A stretch of 64,000 nucleotides of DNA, taken from NCBI RefSeq assembly GCF_003363265.1, contig NZ_QRBF01000002.1:431741-495740 (forward strand), in the 5' to 3' direction. The translations under genes and the position numbers were made by a program. Position 1 is the first letter of the stretch. Each line of letters begins with the position of its first letter. Positions 37,572 to 45,134 of the stretch are shown piece by piece. This DNA is from Dyella psychrodurans. Lineage in GTDB: Bacteria > Pseudomonadota > Gammaproteobacteria > Xanthomonadales > Rhodanobacteraceae. The notes under the pieces were generated by a model that saw nothing but the letters and a program-made list of their open reading frames with translations, ran no database searches and was not told the origin of the DNA.

Positions 37572-38144
37572 TCAGTGTCCGGTGGCGAGCTGGACTAACA
37601 CCAGCTCGCCACCGCCTTCGATGTGCACGCGCTCACCGGGCTGTGCGTCGATCCAGAGATTTGCGCCGGCATTGACGGCGAGATGTTCGTCGTTCACCTG
37701 GATCTCGGCGTGGCCGCCGAGCACGTGCACGAACCATCGCCATCCGGCGCGCAACGGCAGCCACATGCTGCCATTCAAGGGCCTGGCAATAAGCTCACCT
37801 TCCGCCGAGCCCCGCAGCATCAGATTGAACGCACGCGTGGGGCCTTCCGGAAGTAAGGCATAAGGCGCATCGCCGCCATCGAAACGGGTGACCGAGAGAC
37901 GGAGCAGGGGCGTCGTCCGTGCATCGTTGAAACGCAATTGGACCGGGGCATCCAGCGGCACGAACTGCCTTCGCGTATCGGCGAAGGTTGAAAACGCGGT
38001 TTCCTGAGCAATGTCGGCGATGCTCAGCCGCCAACGCCAGTCGGCGTCGTCAGGTTCGCTGGCGATGACGGTCGTGGTGCCTGCGCCATTGGCCCACGCC
38101 TGCGTGCGCAACGACGTCGCATCCACGAGACGCAACGCGTTCAT
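37572..38144 (-). CDS. HutD family protein
   Basis: Encodes 190 residues of the HutD/Ves cupin-like family: WANGAGTTTVIA near the start, WRWRLSIADIAQETAFSTF, and a C-terminal double-stranded beta-helix. HutD is thought to moderate histidine utilisation, but no hut genes lie here. It overlaps the GNAT gene upstream by four bases. Confidence 0.8.
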   Translation of the reverse strand: MNALRLVDATSLRTQAWANGAGTTTVIASEPDDADWRWRLSIADIAQETAFSTFADTRRQFVPLDAPVQLRFNDARTTPLLRLSVTRFDGGDAPYALLPEGPTRAFNLMLRGSAEGELIARPLNGSMWLPLRAGWRWFVHVLGGHAEIQVNDEHLAVNAGANLWIDAQPGERVHIEGGGELVLVQLATGH

Positions 38145-38680
38145 GCGTAGGCGCGACGAAACTCGCGGTGCGGAGGGTAGTAGGCGAAGATGTGGGTATC
38201 GCTACCGAAGAAGTCGATGTCTTCGATATGTTCGCCACCCAGGCGCTCCGCAACGCGATCCGATGCATCATTGCCCACGCGCACCATGCTGATCACGCGC
38301 TGCATATGCAGATGTTCCCACGCAAACTCGAGCACGGCGGCGCCGGCTTCCGTGGCGTATCCATGGTGGCGGTGTTCGGGCTTGAGCATCCAGCCCAATT
38401 CGACGTCGGGCCAGCCTTCCGGGTGCAGTAATCCTGCGCGGCCGATGAATTCGCCGGTGGACTTCAGTTCCAGTGCCCACATGCCGTAGCCGCGCAGTTG
38501 CCAGTGACCGATCAGCATGGCCAGCGAGCGCCACGCGTTGGTGCGGTCGAGCGGCATGCCGTCGCCGATCCAGCGCGTGCTCTCCGGATCGGCGAGCATG
38601 GAGGCGTAGTCGTCGAAATGACGTTCGGTAAGTGCGCTAAGGCGCAGGCGCGCAGTTTCGAGGGTAGGGATCTCGATCAT
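38141..38680 (-). CDS. RimJ/RimL-type GNAT N-acetyltransferase
   Basis: Encodes 179 residues. TARLRLSALTERHFDDY opens the fold, and LGWMLKPEHRHHGYATEAGAAVL is the acetyl-CoA loop. It belongs to the group acting on protein N-termini or small amines; the acceptor is unknown. HutD follows with overlap and the SET-domain gene precedes it by six bases. Confidence 0.85.
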   Translation of the reverse strand: MIEIPTLETARLRLSALTERHFDDYASMLADPESTRWIGDGMPLDRTNAWRSLAMLIGHWQLRGYGMWALELKSTGEFIGRAGLLHPEGWPDVELGWMLKPEHRHHGYATEAGAAVLEFAWEHLHMQRVISMVRVGNDASDRVAERLGGEHIEDIDFFGSDTHIFAYYPPHREFRRAYA

Positions 38681-38686
38681 GTCGGA

Positions 38687-39157
38687 TCAGTCAATGAGGC
38701 TTGCGCCGTCCAGCACGTGGGCCAGCGCGCGGGTCGTCGTCGTCAGACTCTCGTACCAGGACAGACCCACTATTTTCTCACCAGTTGCCGTGTCAATAAA
38801 GTCCTCGGCCTGGCCTGGGGGCAGCAGGTGGCGATAGTCCACGGTCATTTCGGTGCCGGCAGGCAGATCGCGCGATGCAAAGACAAAGCCCAGGTGCCAT
38901 AGGCCCGTGGGTTCGAAGCTGTGGTTGACGAAACACTCATCGGGCCAGTCGGTCGAGATCGTGTAACGGTCTTCGAACCAGCGGGCGCTGGCGTACATCT
39001 GATCCGGGTGGGCCAGAAGCTCGTCAAACCGATACGTCTTATCGATCGTGTCCGGCGCGATGACGATGCTGCCTGCCCTTACGGGTTCATCCAGGAAAAG
39101 ACCTTTGCCCGCACCGCTGATTCGGGAGGCGTCAATTCGGTAGCGCGGAACGATCAT
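38687..39157 (-). CDS. SET domain-containing protein
   Basis: Encodes 156 residues, a minimal SET domain. RISGAGKGLFLDEPV, NHSFEPT (the NHSC-like SAM-binding loop) and GTEMTVDYRHLL (the GEELTxDY-like motif) are present. SET proteins methylate lysines. A post-SET zinc cluster is absent, as in other bacterial forms, and the cysteine of NHSC is replaced by Phe. It leads a small operon with the GNAT and HutD genes. The substrate is unknown. Confidence 0.8.
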   Translation of the reverse strand: MIVPRYRIDASRISGAGKGLFLDEPVRAGSIVIAPDTIDKTYRFDELLAHPDQMYASARWFEDRYTISTDWPDECFVNHSFEPTGLWHLGFVFASRDLPAGTEMTVDYRHLLPPGQAEDFIDTATGEKIVGLSWYESLTTTTRALAHVLDGASLID

Positions 39158-39244
39158 GGCGGCGGGCGTATCGCGAGCGGCAGAACCAGCGCGCGAGTGT
39201 ACTGCGGTACGGCCCGGAATGGACCGTACCCTTGGCTTGATGGC

Positions 39245-39595
39245 TTATTCGCCCGCCGCCTCGGTGGTGGGCTTGGGGGTTTTGGCGTGTTTCTTGGACT
39301 TGGCGGGTGCGTCACCCGGCTTTGCGCCTTCGCCGGAAAGCAGGATGGCGTCGTGGTTGCGCTCCAGCGTCGCCTTGCCAATGCCCTTGACCTGACTGAG
39401 GTCATCGACATTCTTGAACGGGCCGTGTTCGTCGCGGTACGCGACGATGGCCTTGGCCTTGGCCAATCCAATGCCATCCAGTGCATTGGCAATGGTTGCG
39501 GCGTCGGCCGTGTTGATGTTGACGGGCGTGGCGGCGAAGGCGGACCAGCCAGTGGCCAGCGTGAGGCCGACGATGGCGACGATTTTCTTGAGCAT
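39245..39595 (-). CDS. ComEA-like helix-hairpin-helix DNA-binding protein
   Basis: Encodes 116 residues from the ATG at 39595. A signal peptide (1-21) leads to a tandem HhH domain (about 24-85) with VNINTADAATIANALDGIGLAKAKAIVAYR and VKGIGKATLERN, then a Lys/Pro/Ala-rich tail. ComEA-type proteins bind incoming DNA in the periplasm during natural transformation, working with type IV pili, which are encoded further on in this window. Confidence 0.85.
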   Translation of the reverse strand: MLKKIVAIVGLTLATGWSAFAATPVNINTADAATIANALDGIGLAKAKAIVAYRDEHGPFKNVDDLSQVKGIGKATLERNHDAILLSGEGAKPGDAPAKSKKHAKTPKPTTEAAGE

Positions 39596-39829
39596 GGGTA
39601 TCTCCCTAGGGTCGAAGTAAAGCGGCGTTCCCAACGCCGCGATATCACTGTGCACTGCTCGTCACGCATAGGCACAGTCGGCGCAGCGCGTGCGGCGGTG
39701 GTTGTGCAAGGCCAAGGCTGTCGTCGGCATCCGGAGGCATGAACTGTGGGCAAGTAGCCCGTCGGTCATTCGCGGGGCCAGAAAGCGAGGCTGTTAGAAT
39801 CGTCTTTTGACCTTTTCGATGGAGTCCGC

Positions 39830-41260
39830 ATGGATACCGCGCGTATTACCCGTTACATCAGCGATCTCTGGGATGCCGAAATCGTGCCTCAGCTGATGGA
39901 TTACATCCGGATTCCCAACAAATCGCCGATGTTCGACAAGGACTGGGCGGCACACGGTCACATGGACGCCGCCGTGAAGCTGATGGAAACGTGGGCACGG
40001 ACCAAGCTGCCGTCGCTTCCGGGCGCCAGGCTGGAAGTCGTGCGACTGGAAGGCCGCACGCCGCTGATCTACATCGAAGTGCCGGGGCAGAACGACGATA
40101 CGGTTGTGCTGTACGGCCATCTCGACAAACAGCCCGAAATGACTGGCTGGTCGGAAGGTCTGGGCCCGTGGACGCCGGTGATCAAGGGCGACAAGCTCTA
40201 TGGTCGCGGCGGCGCCGACGACGGCTACGCGATCTTCGGCTCGCTGGCTGCCTTGCTCGCATTGCAGGAGCAGGGCATTCCGCACGCACGCTGCGTCATC
40301 ATGATCGAAGCATGCGAAGAGTCCGGCAGTTACGACTTGCCTTACTACGTGGACCATCTTGCCTCGCGCATCGGCAATCCGTCGCTGGTCGTGTGCCTGG
40401 ATTCGGGTTGCGGCAATTACGATCAGCTGTGGCTGACCACGTCGCTGCGCGGCATGACCGGCGGCGAGCTGACAGTGCAGGTGCTGGAAGAGGGCGTGCA
40501 CTCGGGCGATGCGTCCGGCGTGGTGCCTTCCAGTTTCCGCATCCTGCGCGATCTGCTATCGCGCCTCGAAGACCCCGAAACCGGCCGCATCAAGCCGAAA
40601 GAGCTGTATGCGGAAATCCCGCAGCAGCGTATCGATCAGGCCAAGATCTCGGCGGGTGTGCTGGGCAACGCCGTCTACACCAAATTCCCCTTCGTCGAAG
40701 GCATGCACCCGGTGACGGAAGATCTCACCGAACTGGTCCTCAACCGCACATGGCGTCCGCAACTCGCGGTCACCGGCGTGGACGGCATGCCGCCGCTGGA
40801 AAGCGCGGGTAACGTGCTGCGTCCGAAAACGGCGGTGAAGCTCAGCTTGCGCGTTCCGCCCACGCTCGATGGCGCGAAAGCGGGCGAATTCGTCAAGCAA
40901 TTGCTGGAAAATGACCCTCCTTACGGCGCCAAGGTGCAATTCAAGCTGGAAAAGGATGGCAGCGGCTGGAACGCGCCGCAGCTGTCGCCGTGGCTCGAAA
41001 AGGCCGTCGCCGACGCCTCCCGGCAATATTTCGGTGCGCCGGCAGCGTACATGGGCGAAGGTGGCTCGATTCCCTTCATGGGCATGCTGGGCAGCAAGTT
41101 CCCGCAGGCGCAGTTTTTGATCACCGGTGTGCTGGGGCCACAGTCCAACGCGCACGGTCCCAATGAGTTCATCCATATCCCGACCGGCAAGAGGGTGTCG
41201 ATGGTGGTCGCCGACGTCGTCGCGCGTCATTTTCAGCAGGCGGCAACGAGGTCCTCTTGA
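39830..41260 (+). CDS. M20-family metallopeptidase (dipeptidase)
   Basis: Encodes 476 residues. YGHLDKQPE and GRGGADDGYA supply the first zinc ligands and bridging aspartate. EACEESGS holds the catalytic glutamate pair, and the dimerisation insert (about 205-390) ends before the GEGGSIPFM region. Family members hydrolyse dipeptides such as Xaa-His or Cys-Gly. yggS overlaps its stop with a TTGA junction. Confidence 0.9.
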   Translation: MDTARITRYISDLWDAEIVPQLMDYIRIPNKSPMFDKDWAAHGHMDAAVKLMETWARTKLPSLPGARLEVVRLEGRTPLIYIEVPGQNDDTVVLYGHLDKQPEMTGWSEGLGPWTPVIKGDKLYGRGGADDGYAIFGSLAALLALQEQGIPHARCVIMIEACEESGSYDLPYYVDHLASRIGNPSLVVCLDSGCGNYDQLWLTTSLRGMTGGELTVQVLEEGVHSGDASGVVPSSFRILRDLLSRLEDPETGRIKPKELYAEIPQQRIDQAKISAGVLGNAVYTKFPFVEGMHPVTEDLTELVLNRTWRPQLAVTGVDGMPPLESAGNVLRPKTAVKLSLRVPPTLDGAKAGEFVKQLLENDPPYGAKVQFKLEKDGSGWNAPQLSPWLEKAVADASRQYFGAPAAYMGEGGSIPFMGMLGSKFPQAQFLITGVLGPQSNAHGPNEFIHIPTGKRVSMVVADVVARHFQQAATRSS

Positions 41261-41949
41261 TCGACGCCGCGCATCTGGCCGAGAACTGGGCGGCTGTTCG
41301 GCGGCGGGTCGACGAGGCTTGCCTTGCGGCGGGGCGCGACCCTGCCGACGTGGCTGTGCTGCCTGTCAGCAAGACCTTCGGGCCCGATGCCGTGCGCGCA
41401 GCGATGGCGCTGGGTCTGCGCCGTTTCGGCGAGAACAAGGTGCAGGAGATTCGGGACAAGGCCGCCGCACTGTCGGACGTTTCAGTCGAATGGGTGGTTA
41501 TCGGGCACCTGCAGACCAACAAGGCGAAGGACGTGGCCAGGCTGGCCAGCGAAGTGCAGTCGCTGGACCGGCTGGATCTCGCCGACGCCTTGCACAGCCG
41601 GCTGCAGGCCCTGGGTCGCAGCCTGGATGTCCTGGTGCAAGTGAAAACGGCTCGCGAAGAAACCAAGTCGGGCCTGTCGCCTGAAGACCTGCCGGCCTTT
41701 CTCGAGCGATTGCGAGCCTATCCCACCCTGCGCGTGCGGGGCCTCATGACCCTCGCAACCCTTTCCGAGGACGAAGGAGAGGTCAGGGCCTGTTTCCGGC
41801 AATTGCGGGAGCTGCGTGATCAATGCGCCACGGACGGGCATGGCTTGCCCCGGCTTTCGATGGGGATGAGCGCGGATTTTCCACTGGCAATAGCCGAAGG
41901 AGCGACCGAAGTGCGGATTGGAACCGCGATTTTCGGTAGGCGTTTCTGA
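41257..41949 (+). CDS. YggS-family pyridoxal phosphate homeostasis protein
   Basis: Encodes 230 residues beginning with TTG at 41257, overlapping the M20 stop. VLPVSKTFGPDAVRAA carries the PLP lysine, and FGENKVQE, GHLQTNKAKD and LSMGMSADF are PLPBP family signatures. It is a non-catalytic PLP carrier with the alanine-racemase fold that balances B6 vitamers. Confidence 0.94.
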   Translation: MIDAAHLAENWAAVRRRVDEACLAAGRDPADVAVLPVSKTFGPDAVRAAMALGLRRFGENKVQEIRDKAAALSDVSVEWVVIGHLQTNKAKDVARLASEVQSLDRLDLADALHSRLQALGRSLDVLVQVKTAREETKSGLSPEDLPAFLERLRAYPTLRVRGLMTLATLSEDEGEVRACFRQLRELRDQCATDGHGLPRLSMGMSADFPLAIAEGATEVRIGTAIFGRRF

Positions 41950-42144
41950 CACTTTCGTGTGCGCTTCGTCGCAATACGGCGTAAAGATTGCGGAAAAATT
42001 AAATCGCGCTTGTCGGCCAACCTTCTGAAGCATTCAATAATTTTATTTATATTCAATACCTTGTGATGAGTTTTGGGTGATTTTTGAGTTTTAAAACGAT
42101 GGAGTTTAGTTAACTTCATCCGAACATGCGCCGGCGTTTGCTTT
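41950..42144. other. AT-rich intergenic segment before the NlpC/P60 gene
   Basis: From about 41985 to 42110 the base composition falls sharply, with TTCAATAATTTTATTTATATTC and TTGAGTTTTAAAACG, in a window that is otherwise GC-rich. It holds no reading frame. It is a likely promoter or nucleoid-protein (H-NS-like) binding region for the downstream hydrolase. Confidence 0.5.
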
Positions 42145-42199
42145 GTTACTTTCACTGCTTCGTCACGGTCGCCCGAGGGGGGACGACCGGATAAGTAAC
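42145..42199 (+). promoter_or_regulatory. Structured mRNA leader of the NlpC/P60 gene
   Basis: GTTACTT (42145-42151) pairs with AAGTAAC (42193-42199), closing a 55-nt domain. Inside it, CGGTCG (42166-42171) pairs with CGACCG (42184-42189) around CCCGAGGGGG. The domain ends 18 bases before the start codon. Two nested perfect stems directly before a start suggest a cis-regulatory RNA. I do not recognise a known riboswitch class. Confidence 0.45.
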
Positions 42200-42217
42200 C
42201 GCCCAGAGATCCACCGC

Positions 42218-42922
42218 ATGCTGAAAACGCGACTCGTACTCGCCGCGCTTGTCGCTGCTATGTGCTTTTCCGGACCGGCCTTGGCCGCCACCGATAGCAG
42301 CCTCCAGGCTCAGGTATCCGCCAAGGTTTCCTCGACGTTGCTTGATCCGCTTGCCGCCTTCACACCCGCGCCGACCATGGCGCAGTCCACCCTTCCCACT
42401 CAGTTGCCCATCGCGGCGCTCGCACCGGCCAAGAAGGCCGATACCGCAGCCAGCCAGCCCGGCAATGCCGGTGAATTCAGCGATGCCATGCTTGGCCAGG
42501 ATCTGCGCGATACGCTGATCGGCCTGGCCATGCAGTTGCGCAATGTGCGCTATGTGCGCGGTGGCCGCGATCCGTCCAAGGGCTTCGATTGCAGCGGATT
42601 CGTGCGTTACGTGTTCGAGCGCGCCATTGGCCTGCAGCTGCCGAGCAACTCGGCGTCGCAGTACCTGATCGGTCACATCGTCTCTCGCGGCGACATGCAG
42701 CCCGGCGATCTGGTGTTCTTCCGCACGGCGGGTCGCCAGGGTAAGGGTCGTGTGTCGCACGTTGGCATTTATATTAGCGACGGACACTTCATCCATTCCC
42801 CGCGTCGTGGTGAATCCGTGCGCGTGGACAGTCTCGCGGACAGCTACTGGGCGAAGCGCTTCGCGGGCGCTCGTCGTCCGGACGCCATGGCACAGATCGC
42901 CTCCGGCACGCACAACGGCTGA
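42218..42922 (+). CDS. NlpC/P60 family cell-wall hydrolase
   Basis: Encodes 234 residues. A signal peptide (1-23, cleaved after ALA) and a linker (24-90) precede the NlpC/P60 domain. The catalytic triad is C125 in GFDCSGFVRYVF, H181 in VSHVGIYI and H193 in FIHSPRRG. It is probably a periplasmic D,L-endopeptidase cutting peptidoglycan stem peptides. A structured leader precedes it and a terminator follows. Confidence 0.92.
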   Translation: MLKTRLVLAALVAAMCFSGPALAATDSSLQAQVSAKVSSTLLDPLAAFTPAPTMAQSTLPTQLPIAALAPAKKADTAASQPGNAGEFSDAMLGQDLRDTLIGLAMQLRNVRYVRGGRDPSKGFDCSGFVRYVFERAIGLQLPSNSASQYLIGHIVSRGDMQPGDLVFFRTAGRQGKGRVSHVGIYISDGHFIHSPRRGESVRVDSLADSYWAKRFAGARRPDAMAQIASGTHNG

Positions 42923-42948
42923 TTTCCCTCGTTGCAGTCACCGCTAGC

Positions 42949-42976
42949 AAAAGGCCACCTGACGGGTGGCCTTTTT
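42949..42976 (+). terminator. Rho-independent terminator after NlpC/P60 gene
   Basis: GGCCACC (42953-42959) and GGTGGCC (42965-42971) form the stem, flanked by AAAA before and TTTTT after. Confidence 0.9.
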
Positions 42977-43026
42977 CGTTTGGCACGCCGTGACCGATAC
43001 TAGCGCCGCTTTCCATCGAGGTTCTT

Positions 43027-43680
43027 ATGCCGACCAACCTGCCGCCCGTAACCCGCAACTTGCTGATCATCAACATCGTGGTGTTCGCATTGCAGCAGGT
43101 GATGAACGATACCCTGATCGCTCACTTTGCCTTGTGGCCCTGGGGGCCGGATCAGCTTGCGCAAGGCGCCGACGGCAGCGTGGTTTCGGTAGGTTTCCGC
43201 GTGTGGCAGCTGGTGAGCTACGGCTTCATGCATGGCGGGTTCACGCATATCTTCTTCAACATGTTCGCGCTGTACATGTTTGGTGGTGCCATCGAGCGCA
43301 CCTTTGGGTCGCGCAATTTCACGGTGTACTACTTCGTATGCATGATTGTCGCGGCACTGGCGCAACTGGTGATCGTGAAGTACTACACCCATGGCTTTGC
43401 GCCGACACTCGGTGCATCCGGCGCCGTCTTCGGCCTGTTGCTCGCGTTCGGTATGCTGTATCCGCAAGAAAAGCTGATGCTGATCTTCCTGCCGATTCCG
43501 ATTCCGGCCTGGCTGTTCGTGATCGGCTACGGTGCTGTCGAGCTGGTGCTCGGGGTGACCGGCCGACAGGCGGATGTGGCGCATTTCGCCCATCTGGGCG
43601 GTATGCTGGGCGGCTTTCTGATGATCGAATACTGGCGCGGAAAGTTTCCGATCAAACCCAAGCGCCGGTTGATGCGTTGA
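43027..43680 (+). CDS. Rhomboid family intramembrane serine protease
   Basis: Encodes 217 residues with six membrane spans. GFMHGGFTHIFFNMFAL (about 67-83), the active-site serine in GASGAVFG (about 128-135) and the histidine in HFAHLGGM (about 193-196) complete the rhomboid dyad and fold. Substrates are unknown. It stands alone between the NlpC terminator and a permease gene. Confidence 0.92.
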   Translation: MPTNLPPVTRNLLIINIVVFALQQVMNDTLIAHFALWPWGPDQLAQGADGSVVSVGFRVWQLVSYGFMHGGFTHIFFNMFALYMFGGAIERTFGSRNFTVYYFVCMIVAALAQLVIVKYYTHGFAPTLGASGAVFGLLLAFGMLYPQEKLMLIFLPIPIPAWLFVIGYGAVELVLGVTGRQADVAHFAHLGGMLGGFLMIEYWRGKFPIKPKRRLMR

Positions 43681-43750
43681 GTTCGACGAAGCGGTCCGAA
43701 ACCGTTTCTTCGACGCTCGTCCAACGTTTTTATACGAACAGGCTCCATTC

Positions 43751-45118
43751 ATGACCCAACATCTGCAGCGCCGATTGACCTCGCGCCTCATCACCTTCAT
43801 GGCGCTGGGCATGGCCATCGGCGCCGGCCTGTTCCTCGGTTCGGCCAGCTCCATCCAACTGGCCGGTCCGTCGGTGATTTTCGCGTATCTGTTTGGCGGC
43901 CTGATGATCTTCATCATCATGCGTGCACTCGGCGAGATGGCCGTGCATGATCCGGTCGCAGGTTCGTTCAGCAGCTATGCGCACCGTTACCTGGGGCCGT
44001 TTGCCGGATACCTCACCGGTTGGAATTATTGGCTGCTGATGGTGGGCGTGGGCATGGCCGAGAGCACGGCCGTGGGCATTTACATGAAGGAATGGCTTCC
44101 GGACTTGCCCCAGTGGATCTGGGTGTTCGGCAGTGCGGTGGCGATCGGTACGCTCAACCTGATGGCGGTGCGTGTTTACGGCGAGATGGAATTCTGGTTC
44201 ACCATGATCAAGGTGGTGACCGTGGTGCTGATGATCCTCGGCGGCGCGGCAATGATCTGGTTCGGCTGGGGTAACGGTGGTCATCCGGTGGGCTTCAGCA
44301 ACCTGTGGAGTCATGGCGGCTGGTTCCCCAACGGTATGCACGGCATGGTGCTGGCGCTGCCGATCGTGGTATTCGCCTTTGGCGGCATCGAGACCATCGG
44401 CATGGCGGCCGGCGAGGCGGCGCACCCGGAGCGCAATATTCCGCGCGCGGTCAATTCGGTGCTTTGGCGCATCATGATTTTCTATGTCGGTGCGCTAGTG
44501 GTGATCATGGCGATCTATCCGTGGGATCAGCTCGGCACGCAGGGAAGTCCGTTCGTCACCACATTCGCCAAGCTCGGCATTCATCAGGCGGCGGGAGTGA
44601 TCAATTTCGTGGTGATCACCGCGGCGCTCTCGGGCTTCAACAGCACCATGTTCAGCGGCAGCCGCATGCTCTACAGCCTGTCGCACAAGGGGCAGGCACC
44701 TGCGGTGCTCGGCAAGGTGAACGAGCACGGCGTGCCGACGCGCAGCGTGCTGGCGTGCCTGGCGTGTCTGATCATCGGCGTGCTGCTCAACTACCTGCTG
44801 CCTGGGCGCATTTTCGCGGTGATGATGTCGGTCTTGTCGTTCAATACCGTGTGGACGTGGAGCATGGTGTTGATCGCGCACTTCAGCTTCCGCCGGCGTT
44901 ACGGCAAGACGACGTTTCCGCTGCGCGTGTGGCCGCTGAGCAGTGCGGTGTGCCTGGCGTTCCTGCTGTTTGTGGTGGTGATGCTCGGCTACAGCCCGGA
45001 TACGCGCGTGGCGTTGTATGTCGGCGCCGCGTGGGTGGTGCTGTTGAGCGTTGCCTATCTGGCATTTGGCATCGGGCGGCGCATGTCGGTCGCCGCGACC
45101 GATGCCAGCATGGTGTGA
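43751..45118 (+). CDS. Amino-acid permease (APC superfamily, AAT family)
   Basis: Encodes 455 residues with about twelve spans. The N-terminal LTSRLITFMALGMAIGAGLFLGS is the substrate-binding unwound-helix motif GxGLF of the AAT family (AroP, ProY, GabP, CycA relatives), and EMAVHDPVAGSFSSYA follows. It imports an amino acid with protons; which one cannot be read from sequence. Confidence 0.9.
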   Translation: MTQHLQRRLTSRLITFMALGMAIGAGLFLGSASSIQLAGPSVIFAYLFGGLMIFIIMRALGEMAVHDPVAGSFSSYAHRYLGPFAGYLTGWNYWLLMVGVGMAESTAVGIYMKEWLPDLPQWIWVFGSAVAIGTLNLMAVRVYGEMEFWFTMIKVVTVVLMILGGAAMIWFGWGNGGHPVGFSNLWSHGGWFPNGMHGMVLALPIVVFAFGGIETIGMAAGEAAHPERNIPRAVNSVLWRIMIFYVGALVVIMAIYPWDQLGTQGSPFVTTFAKLGIHQAAGVINFVVITAALSGFNSTMFSGSRMLYSLSHKGQAPAVLGKVNEHGVPTRSVLACLACLIIGVLLNYLLPGRIFAVMMSVLSFNTVWTWSMVLIAHFSFRRRYGKTTFPLRVWPLSSAVCLAFLLFVVVMLGYSPDTRVALYVGAAWVVLLSVAYLAFGIGRRMSVAATDASMV

Positions 45119-45134
45119 GTGTTCGGCGGCGCTG

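Noticed and set aside
42145-42199. Known riboswitch (cyclic-di-GMP or cyclic-di-AMP class) before the NlpC/P60 gene
   Set aside because: The conserved core bases of those classes are not visible; only a nested-stem fold is supported.
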